64,000 nucleotides of DNA from JABDBL01 sp963845445 (GTDB taxonomy: Bacteria; Cyanobacteriota; Vampirovibrionia; Obscuribacterales; Obscuribacteraceae), in the NCBI GenBank assembly GCA_963845445.1, contig CAWJSE010000002.1:1922001-1986000 (forward strand), read 5' to 3'. Every line of letters starts with the position of its first letter. Within the stretch, counting starts at the first letter, position 1. The position numbers and the translations under genes are program-made. The notes beneath the pieces are model-generated. The model did no database searches. It worked only from the letters and a program-made list of their open reading frames with translations, and was not told the DNA's origin. Shown piece after piece: positions 53,579 through 63,213 of this stretch.

Positions 53579-55504
53579 TTATTTGATCCAGAAATAATAA
53601 GTAGTTTTTAACCGATAATAATGCATCTGATCAGCGGTTATAGCTGCAAGTGATAATACGTGCTTGCCTTTACCTAATAAACTCAATGGGCAACTTCCTG
53701 CATAGCCACAACACGTAGACTTAGAATTAGCAAGATACTCAGCGACATCGGCTCTAGACAATTTATATTTTGCTGGAATTACATGCCTATCATCGACTAT
53801 TCCAATAACGCCCCCCTCCAATGAATAATCTTTTGCACTGACCAACCACCCTGAGAAAGTGAAATCATCTTCCTTATCATAGTCAATTACTATCTTTGAT
53901 TTGCCTACATATCTAAAGTGATTGATCTCGTCTAAAGCATATGATGTATCCTGTGCGTCGCACTCCGGCGGAGAAATTTGCTCTAAGCTCTTGAGTAAGT
54001 CACTGTGTAATTCGGTATTTTCAGTAGAGTATTTCTGAGGTTGTGTTTCTATTCCTGGCTGAAGTCTGTCTTTTAGAGATGCATTCCGCACTAAATTGAA
54101 AATAGTGGACGATTGAATTGTAGAAGATAACTTGATCTGGCTACCTAGATAGAGGGCTGCTGCTTCCTTCTTCTGAACAAAATACGGACTCATGTCTGCA
54201 AAAGTAATAAGTAAAAAAATGGATGAAAAAACCTGCCTAAGCTTTATATCTGTTTCGCTTGTAAGTTTAGATAGAAGTATGACAGATACTATTAAAATCG
54301 AAGTAATATAGAGCGCGCTTTGCATAGCTTGTTCATTAGCTTTATATTGAGGAGATATAAAGGCGCAGAATACAAAAGCACAAATACAAAGAACAGTTAA
54401 AATACCAAATAGTACTCCTAAGCGTTTTTTTTCTATAGCATTATCATTTGATTTTCTTGTTGAACAAATATCTAGCGCAGCTGCTGCTAGAAAAATTAAT
54501 ATTATTTGCCAGTACTGCGAGTAGAAATAAAAAGCATGAGGCAAATGCTTTATCCGAGAACTTATTTCCCCTAAATTGAATAATAGTGGCGATACTAAAC
54601 ACAACAAGAAGATGGCGATTGCGCAACCACCTAAGCACACCAAAATGTTTTTCCGACGTACCAGTATCAATATTAGCAATAACGGTACAGTAGTAAGGCT
54701 AAGGTAATTATCTGTAATTTTAATGGTCTCGCACTGATCCGTAGTAACAGCTATTTTGGGATTAAATAGTCCGATTGTGTATTGGTCTATTCTTTGTTTG
54801 CTCGCAAGAGCACTTTCATCTTCACCGTAATCTGCCTGCAAACTTAAAGATAGCTGCTTACCTTCTTGTTCTTTTGCCACGTGGCTAAATAAGAGTATCC
54901 ACAATGCAGCAATACTAACAGCACCCAAAATCATCAAAAATAAAATCGCTTTGTTTCCTCTAGGTAAAGCTAAAATAAAATGGGTGATTCTTTTAACTCT
55001 GTGAGGAAATACACGGAAATAGGAGACAAAAAAGATAAGATAGAGCCAGAAATAATATACTGTCCAACAATTTAAGCAAATAGTTTGAGTTATCAGAGCA
55101 AAGGCAAATAGAAGACTACCTTTCCATGTGGGCGCAGCCATAAAAGCTAAGAAAGCAGCTAGTAGAAAAAATAGGCTGAACGATCCAAGATAATAGCTCC
55201 ATTCACTTTGCCATAGACCGCCACCAGAAAGAGCATATACAAAAGCCAGCCAAACAATAGCCACTCTACCTTTGATGAATTTACTTATGAAAGCCGTAAA
55301 AGCCCAATACGTCAGAAACGGCAAAACAAGAGAAAGAAAGAGTGCCTGGATCGAAAAGTTTTCATAGCAGATTTTATAGTCATATAAAGCAAGACGAATA
55401 ATCACTAACAATAAAGCCACATAAATATCAAATAAAACACCGGGACTTTTATTTATGCAGGCTTTTTGATGTGGTGAAACGAGTGTATGAATAAAGAAGT
55501 TCAT
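53579..55504 (-). CDS. YfhO-like paralog lacking the catalytic loop, with C-terminal beta-module
   Basis: 641 residues. Membrane segments match the neighbour at 51210 one by one (for example PFLTYWAFTAFISKFIKGR and SLFFLLAAFLAFM), but the whole first outer loop of about 85 residues is missing: LALYDYK runs straight on to the LVLPFLTYW helix. The YfhO C-terminal domain is replaced by the shared module (FSGWLVSA, VDDRHVIP, YKLSRADVA, CGYAGS, LGKGKHV). So this is a swapped, probably non-catalytic partner of its neighbour. It starts 17 bases after the aminotransferase gene. Confidence 0.72.
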   Translation of the reverse strand: MNFFIHTLVSPHQKACINKSPGVLFDIYVALLLVIIRLALYDYKICYENFSIQALFLSLVLPFLTYWAFTAFISKFIKGRVAIVWLAFVYALSGGGLWQSEWSYYLGSFSLFFLLAAFLAFMAAPTWKGSLLFAFALITQTICLNCWTVYYFWLYLIFFVSYFRVFPHRVKRITHFILALPRGNKAILFLMILGAVSIAALWILLFSHVAKEQEGKQLSLSLQADYGEDESALASKQRIDQYTIGLFNPKIAVTTDQCETIKITDNYLSLTTVPLLLILILVRRKNILVCLGGCAIAIFLLCLVSPLLFNLGEISSRIKHLPHAFYFYSQYWQIILIFLAAAALDICSTRKSNDNAIEKKRLGVLFGILTVLCICAFVFCAFISPQYKANEQAMQSALYITSILIVSVILLSKLTSETDIKLRQVFSSIFLLITFADMSPYFVQKKEAAALYLGSQIKLSSTIQSSTIFNLVRNASLKDRLQPGIETQPQKYSTENTELHSDLLKSLEQISPPECDAQDTSYALDEINHFRYVGKSKIVIDYDKEDDFTFSGWLVSAKDYSLEGGVIGIVDDRHVIPAKYKLSRADVAEYLANSKSTCCGYAGSCPLSLLGKGKHVLSLAAITADQMHYYRLKTTYYFWIK

Positions 55505-55520
55505 GGCCTCAAAAAATTAG

Positions 55521-56684
55521 TTATGCTCGAAGCTTTGCCTTCGTGCGCAATTTTCTGAAAGCTTTATTTAAAATATTTGATATATTCTCTGCGTCAGCCA
55601 CACTAACACTCAATCCATTAGGTAAGCAGAGAACCGCCTCGGCAAGGCTATCAGTAACGGGAAGCACAACTTTATTTGCTTGAAATGGACTCATCTTATG
55701 CATTCCCGGATAAAAATATCGACGGGCTAAAATTTCACGAGACCACAATTCTTCCAATAGGTATTCTCTACTATTAGTTGGACATATAACTACAACATAT
55801 TGAAAATTAGAAGACTCATGACTACTTGGCTCTAAGAGGGCAAATGGAGCAGCAATTGAGTTTTTATATATTGAATAGATTTCTTTGTTATGCTCAATTA
55901 GCTCTTGCATATGCTCTAGATTAGTGAGAGCCATAGCTGCATGCACTTCAGACATTTTGGCGTTTGTACCGATATAAACAATGGTATCGTAATCAACAAA
56001 ACCAAAATTGCGTGCCAAACGAATACGTTTTGCAATTTCATCCGAATTTGTGGTGATTAAGCCCCCTTCAAATCCTGAAATAAACTTGGTTGCATGCAAA
56101 GAAAAAACTTCAGCATCTCCAAATCCGCCCAAATATTTATTGTCACGCTTTACACACAGGCTATGGGCAGAATCATAAATGAGCGATAAATTTGCCTGCT
56201 TCGAAATTTTGCTCAATTTTTCCACATCGCAGGTATAACCGTAAGTATTTACTGGCAAGATGCAGCAAGTATTTTCGTTTATCAAACTTTCTACATGCGA
56301 ACAGTCAATTTGCCCGCGATTATCAACTTCAGAAAAAACTGGAGTAAGACCAGCTCTTATAATAGCGTGGACTGTTGCAGCAAAAGTAAAGGAAGGCACG
56401 ATGACCTCTCCTGATACAGAAAGTGATTGTAAGGCCAGCTCTAGTCCCAGAGTGGCATTTGCCACCGCTAAACAATGTTTTACACCAAACTCTTGCTTTA
56501 TAAATGATTCAACCGCTCGAACAAATGGTCCATCGTTAGTATGAATTCCGGAATCTAAAATTTGTTGAACTCGCTCAATGAACAAATCGCGATTAGGCAC
56601 ATTTGGTTTGCCTACTGGCTTGGATCCACTTGTGATAGAGATCAATTTACTTTCTAAATTCGCCAGTTTCAATTTTTTTATCAC
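55521..56684 (-). CDS. DegT/DnrJ/EryC1/StrS-family PLP sugar aminotransferase
   Basis: 387 residues. VPSFTFAATVHAIIRAGL, PVNTYGYTCDVEKL, YDSAHSL and FSLHATKFISGFEGGL (PLP-binding Lys near 197) are the family motifs. These enzymes aminate a keto-sugar nucleotide (often a 4-keto-6-deoxyhexose) for surface glycans. It is the first gene of the minus-strand run 56684-51210 and is divergent from the GT2 genes at 57021. Confidence 0.87.
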   Translation of the reverse strand: MIKKLKLANLESKLISITSGSKPVGKPNVPNRDLFIERVQQILDSGIHTNDGPFVRAVESFIKQEFGVKHCLAVANATLGLELALQSLSVSGEVIVPSFTFAATVHAIIRAGLTPVFSEVDNRGQIDCSHVESLINENTCCILPVNTYGYTCDVEKLSKISKQANLSLIYDSAHSLCVKRDNKYLGGFGDAEVFSLHATKFISGFEGGLITTNSDEIAKRIRLARNFGFVDYDTIVYIGTNAKMSEVHAAMALTNLEHMQELIEHNKEIYSIYKNSIAAPFALLEPSSHESSNFQYVVVICPTNSREYLLEELWSREILARRYFYPGMHKMSPFQANKVVLPVTDSLAEAVLCLPNGLSVSVADAENISNILNKAFRKLRTKAKLRA

Positions 56685-57020
56685 AGCTTATTTAACCTTT
56701 GTGACACACTTAGCAGTTTGCCTAATAGCCTCAACTATGGTATCACCAATCTTTTTGAGCATATTTCTGTTTGGATAAGTATTTTATTAGACACATAGAC
56801 AATGCTGCCCAAGGCCCTAAGCAATCATATGTACAATGCACATCCATAAATACCCCGGCTGCATTAACTGACGATGGTATTTTATATTTATGCGCCTTGC
56901 AAAAAAACTTTTTGTCTATAAAAATGCTTGTTCGCATTTTAATTATCGAATATATCCATGTTAGGATTATTTCTTTAGCTTCTGTCTCTATCTTTCTAGT
57001 TTAATTTCTATTGAGCAGCT
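56685..57020. other. Divergent control region between aminotransferase and GT2 genes
   Basis: 336 bases, AT-rich, with a short CAAAAA/TTTTTG inverted repeat near 56903-56917. Two promoters are expected, but none is convincing. No coding frame. Confidence 0.5.
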
Positions 57021-57800
57021 ATGGCGAATTGGTCAGTTTCAGTATTAGTTCCAACATACAACCATGAACAGTGGATACTTACTGCTCTTGAAAGTATCGT
57101 TACTCAGGATATTTTCGAGCAGGTTAAAGTGCTAGTGGCTGATGACTGCTCATTAGATAGTACTATTGAGTTGATTGACAAATTTGCCGAACGTTATTCA
57201 AATATTTTTGTTTATCGTAATGAGCGTAACCTTGGTGTTTTGCCTAATTATGCAAGTTTAGCGCAGCGCTGTGACACAGAATTTGTCGCTATATTGGAAG
57301 GTGACGACTATTGGATTAAGCCTGATAAATTGTCTAAGCAGTTAGAGTTTCTCCAAGCCGCCGATGGCATGGATGGTTGTTTTAGCGAATTTTATGTGGT
57401 AGATGAAATCAAAGGCATTAAGTTAAGAAGACCCACATGGGCCGATGGAAGATATAAAGTACTGAGCTTAATCGATATCTTGTACGAAAATTCTTCGGCT
57501 TCCTTTTCTACATGCTGTTATCGCACCAAGGCCTTCATAGCAGCTATCGAAAAATCTAAAGATTATGGCGCATTCGACTGGCTAACCAATATGCTTATAG
57601 CTCAACCCAACGGATTTGGCTTTATCCCGGGCGCCGCAGTAGCATATAGGGTACATGATAAGGGACTATGGAGTGGACTAAGCCTAGCTCGTCAAAATGA
57701 GCTTATCGAAAAATCATTGAACGCTGGTATTGTATTATTGGGAGATCAGTATTCATCGTTTTTTGAAGATGCAAAAAATAGTTTACTGGTTCGTGCATAG
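57021..57800 (+). CDS. GT2-family glycosyltransferase
   Basis: 259 residues. SVLVPTYNHEQWILTALESI, VLVADDCSLDSTIELI and VAILEGDDYW are the GT-A nucleotide-sugar strand, the first Asp pair and the DxD-type motif of GT2. It adds a sugar to a lipid-linked or growing glycan at the cytoplasmic face. A second GT2 starts 14 bases after its stop. Confidence 0.9.
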   Translation: MANWSVSVLVPTYNHEQWILTALESIVTQDIFEQVKVLVADDCSLDSTIELIDKFAERYSNIFVYRNERNLGVLPNYASLAQRCDTEFVAILEGDDYWIKPDKLSKQLEFLQAADGMDGCFSEFYVVDEIKGIKLRRPTWADGRYKVLSLIDILYENSSASFSTCCYRTKAFIAAIEKSKDYGAFDWLTNMLIAQPNGFGFIPGAAVAYRVHDKGLWSGLSLARQNELIEKSLNAGIVLLGDQYSSFFEDAKNSLLVRA

Positions 57801-57814
57801 TCCTGAGGAATAGA

Positions 57815-59251
57815 ATGTCATTGCCTATCGTTAGTGTCGTAATTCCTTCCTATAATCACGGCGATTTTTTGCCTAAAGCTATACAGTCAGTCTTGTCGCA
57901 AACTGTACAAAATATTGAAGTAATAATTGTAGATGATGCTTCTAATGATCATTCTGCTCTAGTTATAAAAAACATTCGTGATCCGCGAGTACGTTCAATA
58001 ATTTTTGAAAAAAACAAAGGGGCTGCAACCACCCTCAATACAGGAATTCTAGAAGCTAAAGCTCCTTTTGTCGCTGTTTGCAACTCTGATGATGAGTGGA
58101 TAAGGACCAAATTAGCTGATCAATTAAAGATTATGGAAGGGTGTCCTAGCTTAGGCGCCGTATTTTCAAACGTTACCTGGATAAATGATTTAGGACAGGA
58201 GAAAAGCGAAGGAGAGATTCTTACTTATCATGTCTTTAATCAAAAAAATCGCTCTAGAGGAGCTTGGCTCAAACATCTGGTAGAGAAGACTAATTGTTTG
58301 TGTCATCCCTCCGTATTAATTAAAAGGGAAGTTTATGAGCACTGTGGTTTACTAAACAGCAGATATATTCAGATGCCTGATTATGATTTATGGTTGCGAG
58401 TCACACAGAAATATCCCATATTTGTCATGCCCGAAAAGACTGTTAGGTTCAGGTTACATGAAGATAATGTCAGTAATCAGTCGCCCGCAAATGTCACCAG
58501 GGCTCACAATGAATTAGCCACAATCCTGGAAAATTTCATGACTCATGTCGATGAGACTAGTTTTGCTATTGCATTCGGTACTAAAAAGCCTGTGACCGAT
58601 CCGGGATTTTGTCTAGAATTGGAAAAAGTTTTGTACTTGACCACAAGAAGTATATGCACTGAGGTTATTCTTAGAGATATTGGAATGAAGTTATTTTCTA
58701 ATCTCCTGAATAAAGATAATGCTGACAAGTTTTTGCTTGCGTATGGGCTATCTCCAAACAGCTACTACACTCTACTCGGTCTTTCCTCACCATGGATAGA
58801 TCGCCGTAATCTCGGTCCTCTTACCGAAAAAGAAAAAAATCTATTGTCTAGTATTTGTTCAGAAGATGAATATGAGTCAGTCTTGAAAAACTGGGTACCA
58901 ATTAATAACTTGCCAGAAATTACACAGGAAATTGCTAGGGTGCCTGAATTTGGGGAAAGCCCGAAGATGCATGAATTAAGAGAGCACTTAATCGTTTCGC
59001 ATGGAGAATTTGCTCAGCTAGTCAATTCTTTCCCCTGGACTATTACCAAACCACTGCGCGTTATAAAAACTTTCCTGACTGGTAAAAAGAAGAAACATGT
59101 ATTGGCATTGGTTTCTGAAAAGGCCAATCTAACTGAATCTGATCTAAATGAAATAGTAACTAGTTTGAATGAAGAAATTGATGAGATCAAAGGATCTATT
59201 TCATGGCAAATTACTCGACCAATGCAAGCAATTAGCACCCTATTTATGTGA
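57815..59251 (+). CDS. GT2-family glycosyltransferase with long C-terminal extension
   Basis: 478 residues. SVVIPSYNHGDFLPKAIQSV, VIIVDDASNDHSA and AVCNSDDEW form the GT-A core, followed by PDYDLWLRVTQ. The C-terminal 200 residues are helical and carry two copies of a S[FW]xWx[IT]T[RK]P-type motif (FPWTITKPLRVI and ISWQITRPMQAI), a repeat seen at the ends of several rhamnan/O-antigen GTs, possibly for membrane docking. Its stop is one base from the end of a convergent gene. Confidence 0.87.
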   Translation: MSLPIVSVVIPSYNHGDFLPKAIQSVLSQTVQNIEVIIVDDASNDHSALVIKNIRDPRVRSIIFEKNKGAATTLNTGILEAKAPFVAVCNSDDEWIRTKLADQLKIMEGCPSLGAVFSNVTWINDLGQEKSEGEILTYHVFNQKNRSRGAWLKHLVEKTNCLCHPSVLIKREVYEHCGLLNSRYIQMPDYDLWLRVTQKYPIFVMPEKTVRFRLHEDNVSNQSPANVTRAHNELATILENFMTHVDETSFAIAFGTKKPVTDPGFCLELEKVLYLTTRSICTEVILRDIGMKLFSNLLNKDNADKFLLAYGLSPNSYYTLLGLSSPWIDRRNLGPLTEKEKNLLSSICSEDEYESVLKNWVPINNLPEITQEIARVPEFGESPKMHELREHLIVSHGEFAQLVNSFPWTITKPLRVIKTFLTGKKKKHVLALVSEKANLTESDLNEIVTSLNEEIDEIKGSISWQITRPMQAISTLFM

Positions 59252-59252
59252 T

Positions 59253-59594
59253 TTATTTTTCGAAAAATGCAGCCATAAAACTATTTTTTTTAGTTGGGTT
59301 TTCTAATTGCAACTTGTAATTATTGCATTCTGCTTCAAGTCTTTCGTTCTCCTGCCGCAATCTTTCTCTATCCTCTTGTATTTTCTCTTTCTCCCCGTTT
59401 GCAACGGTGTACAAGTCATACAGCCTATTAGTTTCGCTTCGGAAATGGGCTTCTCTTTCATTGGCACGAGAGAACAAAGTAATAGCATTGAACGCCATAA
59501 AACGATAGGTAAAAACTAGTAGATCCTCAATTGTATCTTTAGCTTCGCCGACATTGTCAGCCACATAGCGTGGATCAAAATCTATTTCTGGCAT
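59253..59594 (-). CDS. Coiled-coil protein encoded within the GT cluster
   Basis: 113 residues. Residues about 55-100 are a strong charged heptad stretch (NGEKEKIQEDRERLRQENER...) that should form a coiled coil; the N-terminal half is a mixed helix (VGEAKDTIEDLLVFTYRFMAF). No catalytic motif. It lies eight bases downstream of the GT2 gene at 59603 and may help assemble glycosyltransferases, as other coiled-coil accessory proteins do. It has the repeat-free composition of a real gene. Confidence 0.6.
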   Translation of the reverse strand: MPEIDFDPRYVADNVGEAKDTIEDLLVFTYRFMAFNAITLFSRANEREAHFRSETNRLYDLYTVANGEKEKIQEDRERLRQENERLEAECNNYKLQLENPTKKNSFMAAFFEK

Positions 59595-59602
59595 TTCAAA
59601 GG

Positions 59603-60502
59603 CTAATTCAGGAAAAGAAGTTCATATTTTTTGTCTACCAAATGCCTTACCCAATCCGCATACGCCTGGATTTTTTCTTGACAATATCCGGACAAACTCA
59701 TGCCTATTTTCCCTAAGTGCTTTCTATGCTTAACGGCCAACATAAATACATCCGCCAGACTATTTAAATTAAAGTGATTAGCAAAGCTAGTACTATTTCT
59801 ATGCCATCGGTATTTGCACAAGCGCTCAGTGAGGTAATAATAGTCGCCTGACTGCAACATTCTGTACCAGTAATCAAGATCACCTAATTGTTTAAATTTA
59901 TAGTCAAAACCATCTCCAATACAACGCGATCGGAACATGACAGTACATGGCTCACCAAGCCAATTAATTGGCTTAGCAATGGTTTCTGCAATTGCCTTGC
60001 TGCCAAACACTTCGGTATCTTGAGGAAAAGCTTGGCAAATTTGTGCTTCGTCCTCACTACCTAGAACAGTATTGTTTCCATCAAGATCAATTAAATTTTT
60101 GGCACATGCTACCAATACAACATTTGGCCTCTCTTCAAAAACCGTTTGCATTCTTTTTATCGCTCGGGGATCTAAGATATCGTCTTGAGCAAACAGTTTT
60201 ATTAAGGGCGCCGAGCACTGTTGCATGCAAAAATTATAGTTCTCAAAAAGGCCTAGACGCTCTGGGTTGCGCCAGTGTTTAATACGATTATCTTTACTCG
60301 CATAGGATTCTATAATTTGCCATGAATCATCTTGCGAACCGTCGTCACTTATTAATAGTTCCCAACTAGTGGCCGTCTGATTTAAAATGCTTTCAATGGC
60401 AAGACTTAGATGGCGTCCCCCATTAAATACCGGTAAGCAGACGGATACATTGGGCACTGTCTCGGCTTTGCTAGTGTGTTCTGAACTATAATGTAAATTC
60501 AT
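59603..60502 (-). CDS. GT2-family glycosyltransferase
   Basis: 299 residues. VSVCLPVFNGGRHLSLAIES, LLISDDGSQDDSWQII and IKLFAQDDILDP are the GT2 fold motifs, followed by the acceptor loop QLGDLDYWYRML. It transfers a sugar in the polysaccharide pathway. Start ATG at 60502 is 46 bases from the divergent acyltransferase gene start. Confidence 0.88.
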   Translation of the reverse strand: MNLHYSSEHTSKAETVPNVSVCLPVFNGGRHLSLAIESILNQTATSWELLISDDGSQDDSWQIIESYASKDNRIKHWRNPERLGLFENYNFCMQQCSAPLIKLFAQDDILDPRAIKRMQTVFEERPNVVLVACAKNLIDLDGNNTVLGSEDEAQICQAFPQDTEVFGSKAIAETIAKPINWLGEPCTVMFRSRCIGDGFDYKFKQLGDLDYWYRMLQSGDYYYLTERLCKYRWHRNSTSFANHFNLNSLADVFMLAVKHRKHLGKIGMSLSGYCQEKIQAYADWVRHLVDKKYELLFLN

Positions 60503-60547
60503 TTGCTGATTATTCGTTTAGCGCCTCCGACACTCTGAGAAGAAATA

Positions 60548-61168
60548 ATGCAAGACTTAGTTATTATTGGTGCTGGTGGGCATGCTAAAACCGTAATAGA
60601 AATAGCTGAATGTTCGGGTTCATACAAGATTCTTTGCTTAGTGGATAAGTTGAGAGAGGGTGAAAATATCTTCGATTATCCCATTAGGAGCGATATCGCA
60701 GCATTACCTGTTTGTAATTTTGTAGTTGCAATTGGAGATAATAAAATACGGGCTCAGGAGTTTTTAAGGTTGTGTAATCTTAACTGGCGCCCAGTAAATC
60801 TAATTCACCCACAAAGCATTGTTAGCAAGCGGTGCCAAATGGGAGAAGGTAATACTATAGCTCCCGGCGTGATACTCAATGCTGGAGCGGTGATTGGAAG
60901 TAATTGCATTATAAATACAGGTTCTATGATCGACCACGATTGTACAATAGAGTCCCACGTGCATGTGGGCCCGGGGTGCCATTTAGCCGGTTCTATTCAT
61001 GTAGGAGAAGGTGCCTTCTTAGGAATTGGCAGTGTCGTTCTGCCCAAAATAAGAATCGGAGCATGGTCTAACAGCGGTGGTGGCTCAGTGATAATTGATA
61101 CTTTACAAGATCACGATACCGTAGCTGGTGTGCCAGCCAAGAGCTTACTTACTAAATCAACAGTTTGA
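60548..61168 (+). CDS. NeuD/PglD-like sugar O/N-acyltransferase (left-handed beta helix)
   Basis: 206 residues. LVIIGAGGHAKTVIEIAE is the N-terminal Rossmann-like domain of the NeuD/PglD group; from about residue 90 the hexapeptide repeats (IVSKRCQMGEGNTIAPG, HVGPGCHLAGSIHVGEGAF) make a left-handed beta helix, and SMIDHDCTIESH contains the putative catalytic His. It acetylates an amino sugar or sialic-acid-like sugar nucleotide, which fits the aminotransferase at 55521. Confidence 0.88.
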   Translation: MQDLVIIGAGGHAKTVIEIAECSGSYKILCLVDKLREGENIFDYPIRSDIAALPVCNFVVAIGDNKIRAQEFLRLCNLNWRPVNLIHPQSIVSKRCQMGEGNTIAPGVILNAGAVIGSNCIINTGSMIDHDCTIESHVHVGPGCHLAGSIHVGEGAFLGIGSVVLPKIRIGAWSNSGGGSVIIDTLQDHDTVAGVPAKSLLTKSTV

Positions 61169-61269
61169 AAATTACTTAGATGCCCGTCTACGGTGCGCGA
61201 TTCGCTTACGACAATACGCACTAATAATAGTCACGAATTTGATATATCGCAATCATATCCTCTAGCCGG

Positions 61270-63105
61270 CTAAAGAATAACCAAGCTATGTAGATTTGGC
61301 TCTTCATATACAATCTGATTTTGCCCTACTATTATTAACGATACCTGATGAGAACCGGGGCGTAGATTAGAAATCGGAACCGTAGCAATGAAACCACAAT
61401 TTGAGACATTCTTGTTTTGAAAATATAATGCTACGTCCGGGCGAGAAATCCCGTACTGACAATGAACTATTTTTCCATCTATACTAAGCATCACCCTATA
61501 GGCCAGTTTATGGCTAGCCGGATCTACTGCCCAGCCACTCCACCTAATAGAGCTTGTGTCGGTCGAATTAAAAATCACTTCCGATCCTGGCTCAGCTAAT
61601 TTGTTGTTTATCTTATCGAGACTATAGCTTCCAGCAATACAGGGAGCGGAGAAAGAAACAGTCGGCTGAAAAATATTGGAAGACTCAACTGTTTCAGCAA
61701 AACAAGTCCATTTATTTTTTTCTGCCAGCGGCAGAATTTCCTTCCTAAGAAATTCTGGTCTTAAATAAAGTACTGATAAAGCTTCATCACTGCGCTCTTT
61801 ATATGTTTGGGTATATATCTTACCAACAATACGCTGTTGTTTAATCCGTTGGCCGCCTTCTACCCCCGCTGGATAACCTATGGTGATCATCAATAAGGTT
61901 AATGTTAAGAGAGAACCAAAATGGAATTTGAAATTATTTGGTGACTTTAAATAATTGCTAACTACTAATATATAAAAACCAGCAAAACCTAAAAGGGACA
62001 CAGTGGAATATCTAGAATAGCTGGCAGAGTGCATACCTAAATGTAGTCGACCGAAAGTAACCAACAAACAGTAGCCAAGCCCAAATAGCACTAACATAAA
62101 TAGAGCAGCTTGCTTGGAAAACTGCTTTCGGTCATTTTTGGCTAATGTCCAAACGGTCATTAGTAGGAGAGTTATTAAAGTTATCCCAAAAGCCATTTGA
62201 GGAATTAATTCGCAAGCAAATGGATTACCTACTATAGCCAAAAAATAAACAGGCAGTCTGGTCCAATCAGTAGAAATTAAATTTATAGTTTCATGCCAAA
62301 GAGGATCGACTGAACAATTCTTAAAAAAGAGCACTGAACATATAAGCCCCATTAAACACCACACAAAGAGCAATTTTACTTTTGAGAAAATCGACCACCG
62401 CTTGCCACCTATATCAGAGCGTCTTTCTTCGGCCCCTTGCATATGCATTTGCAGTGCGCCGAGAGGCCAGGTTAATATGCCCACATTAAAAGAAAGGGAA
62501 CTGATTAAAGCACAAAACGCTGCGCCAAGAAAATAACCGTTTATCTGCTGGGCCTTTCGTAAGCAAGCGAATGTCATCAAAACAAAGAAACATAAACAGA
62601 ACATACATAGTTGATAAGCCTGAAGAAAATTATCCCATTGTCTGAGATTACATAGAATCCATGACACCGGTGCCAGAAAAGCAAAAGATCTAAGCTGCCA
62701 TGGTAGATAGCTCCTGAACATAAATATCACAGATACATTAATAGCTGCCAAGAAGGCAATGCTGCCCCACATCGCAGAAATCATATTGAATTTGCAGAAG
62801 CTACCAATACAGAAAATTATTAATTGGGGTACAAATAGAATGTGATCTCCGTGCTTTTGCAGCAAATATATCTCGGGAGAAAATGGGTTATGGCTTAAGG
62901 CCGCAAATAATGGAAATAAATCCCAATCATCCCAAATAGGTAAGTTGACGGCAAAACTAAAAACAAAGGTAGCAGCTATAAGTATTGGCAAGATCGCTAT
63001 CAAAACACTGATTAACAACAATGCTCGCGACTGGCCAAAATCATTGGATCTAGAAGCAGAATTGTGCAAGTTGTTGAACTTTGTTTCTAGTTTTTCTGTG
63101 ATCAT
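61270..63105 (-). CDS. Polytopic membrane protein (GT-C-like) with C-terminal beta-module
   Basis: 611 residues. About twelve membrane segments; LPIWDDWDLFPLF just after the first helix has an Asp-Asp pair like the first-loop acidic residues of GT-C enzymes, and FGRLHLGMHSASYSRYS near the middle is a conserved outer-loop region. The C-terminal 110 residues are the shared module (WSGWAVDP, IDGKIVHC, YGISRPDVA, CGFIAT, LRPGSHQV). It probably moves or polymerises a lipid-linked sugar. Its close paralog lies upstream at 63214. Confidence 0.65.
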   Translation of the reverse strand: MITEKLETKFNNLHNSASRSNDFGQSRALLLISVLIAILPILIAATFVFSFAVNLPIWDDWDLFPLFAALSHNPFSPEIYLLQKHGDHILFVPQLIIFCIGSFCKFNMISAMWGSIAFLAAINVSVIFMFRSYLPWQLRSFAFLAPVSWILCNLRQWDNFLQAYQLCMFCLCFFVLMTFACLRKAQQINGYFLGAAFCALISSLSFNVGILTWPLGALQMHMQGAEERRSDIGGKRWSIFSKVKLLFVWCLMGLICSVLFFKNCSVDPLWHETINLISTDWTRLPVYFLAIVGNPFACELIPQMAFGITLITLLLMTVWTLAKNDRKQFSKQAALFMLVLFGLGYCLLVTFGRLHLGMHSASYSRYSTVSLLGFAGFYILVVSNYLKSPNNFKFHFGSLLTLTLLMITIGYPAGVEGGQRIKQQRIVGKIYTQTYKERSDEALSVLYLRPEFLRKEILPLAEKNKWTCFAETVESSNIFQPTVSFSAPCIAGSYSLDKINNKLAEPGSEVIFNSTDTSSIRWSGWAVDPASHKLAYRVMLSIDGKIVHCQYGISRPDVALYFQNKNVSNCGFIATVPISNLRPGSHQVSLIIVGQNQIVYEEPNLHSLVIL

Positions 63106-63213
63106 TTCGCTTCAGTCAATGAGTTGGGAGGGATACAGATAATATTTTGAACTTTACACTTTAAGTTGACTATAGCTGGTCTTGAGGATTGTCCTTAATC
63201 CCTAGATAACCAT

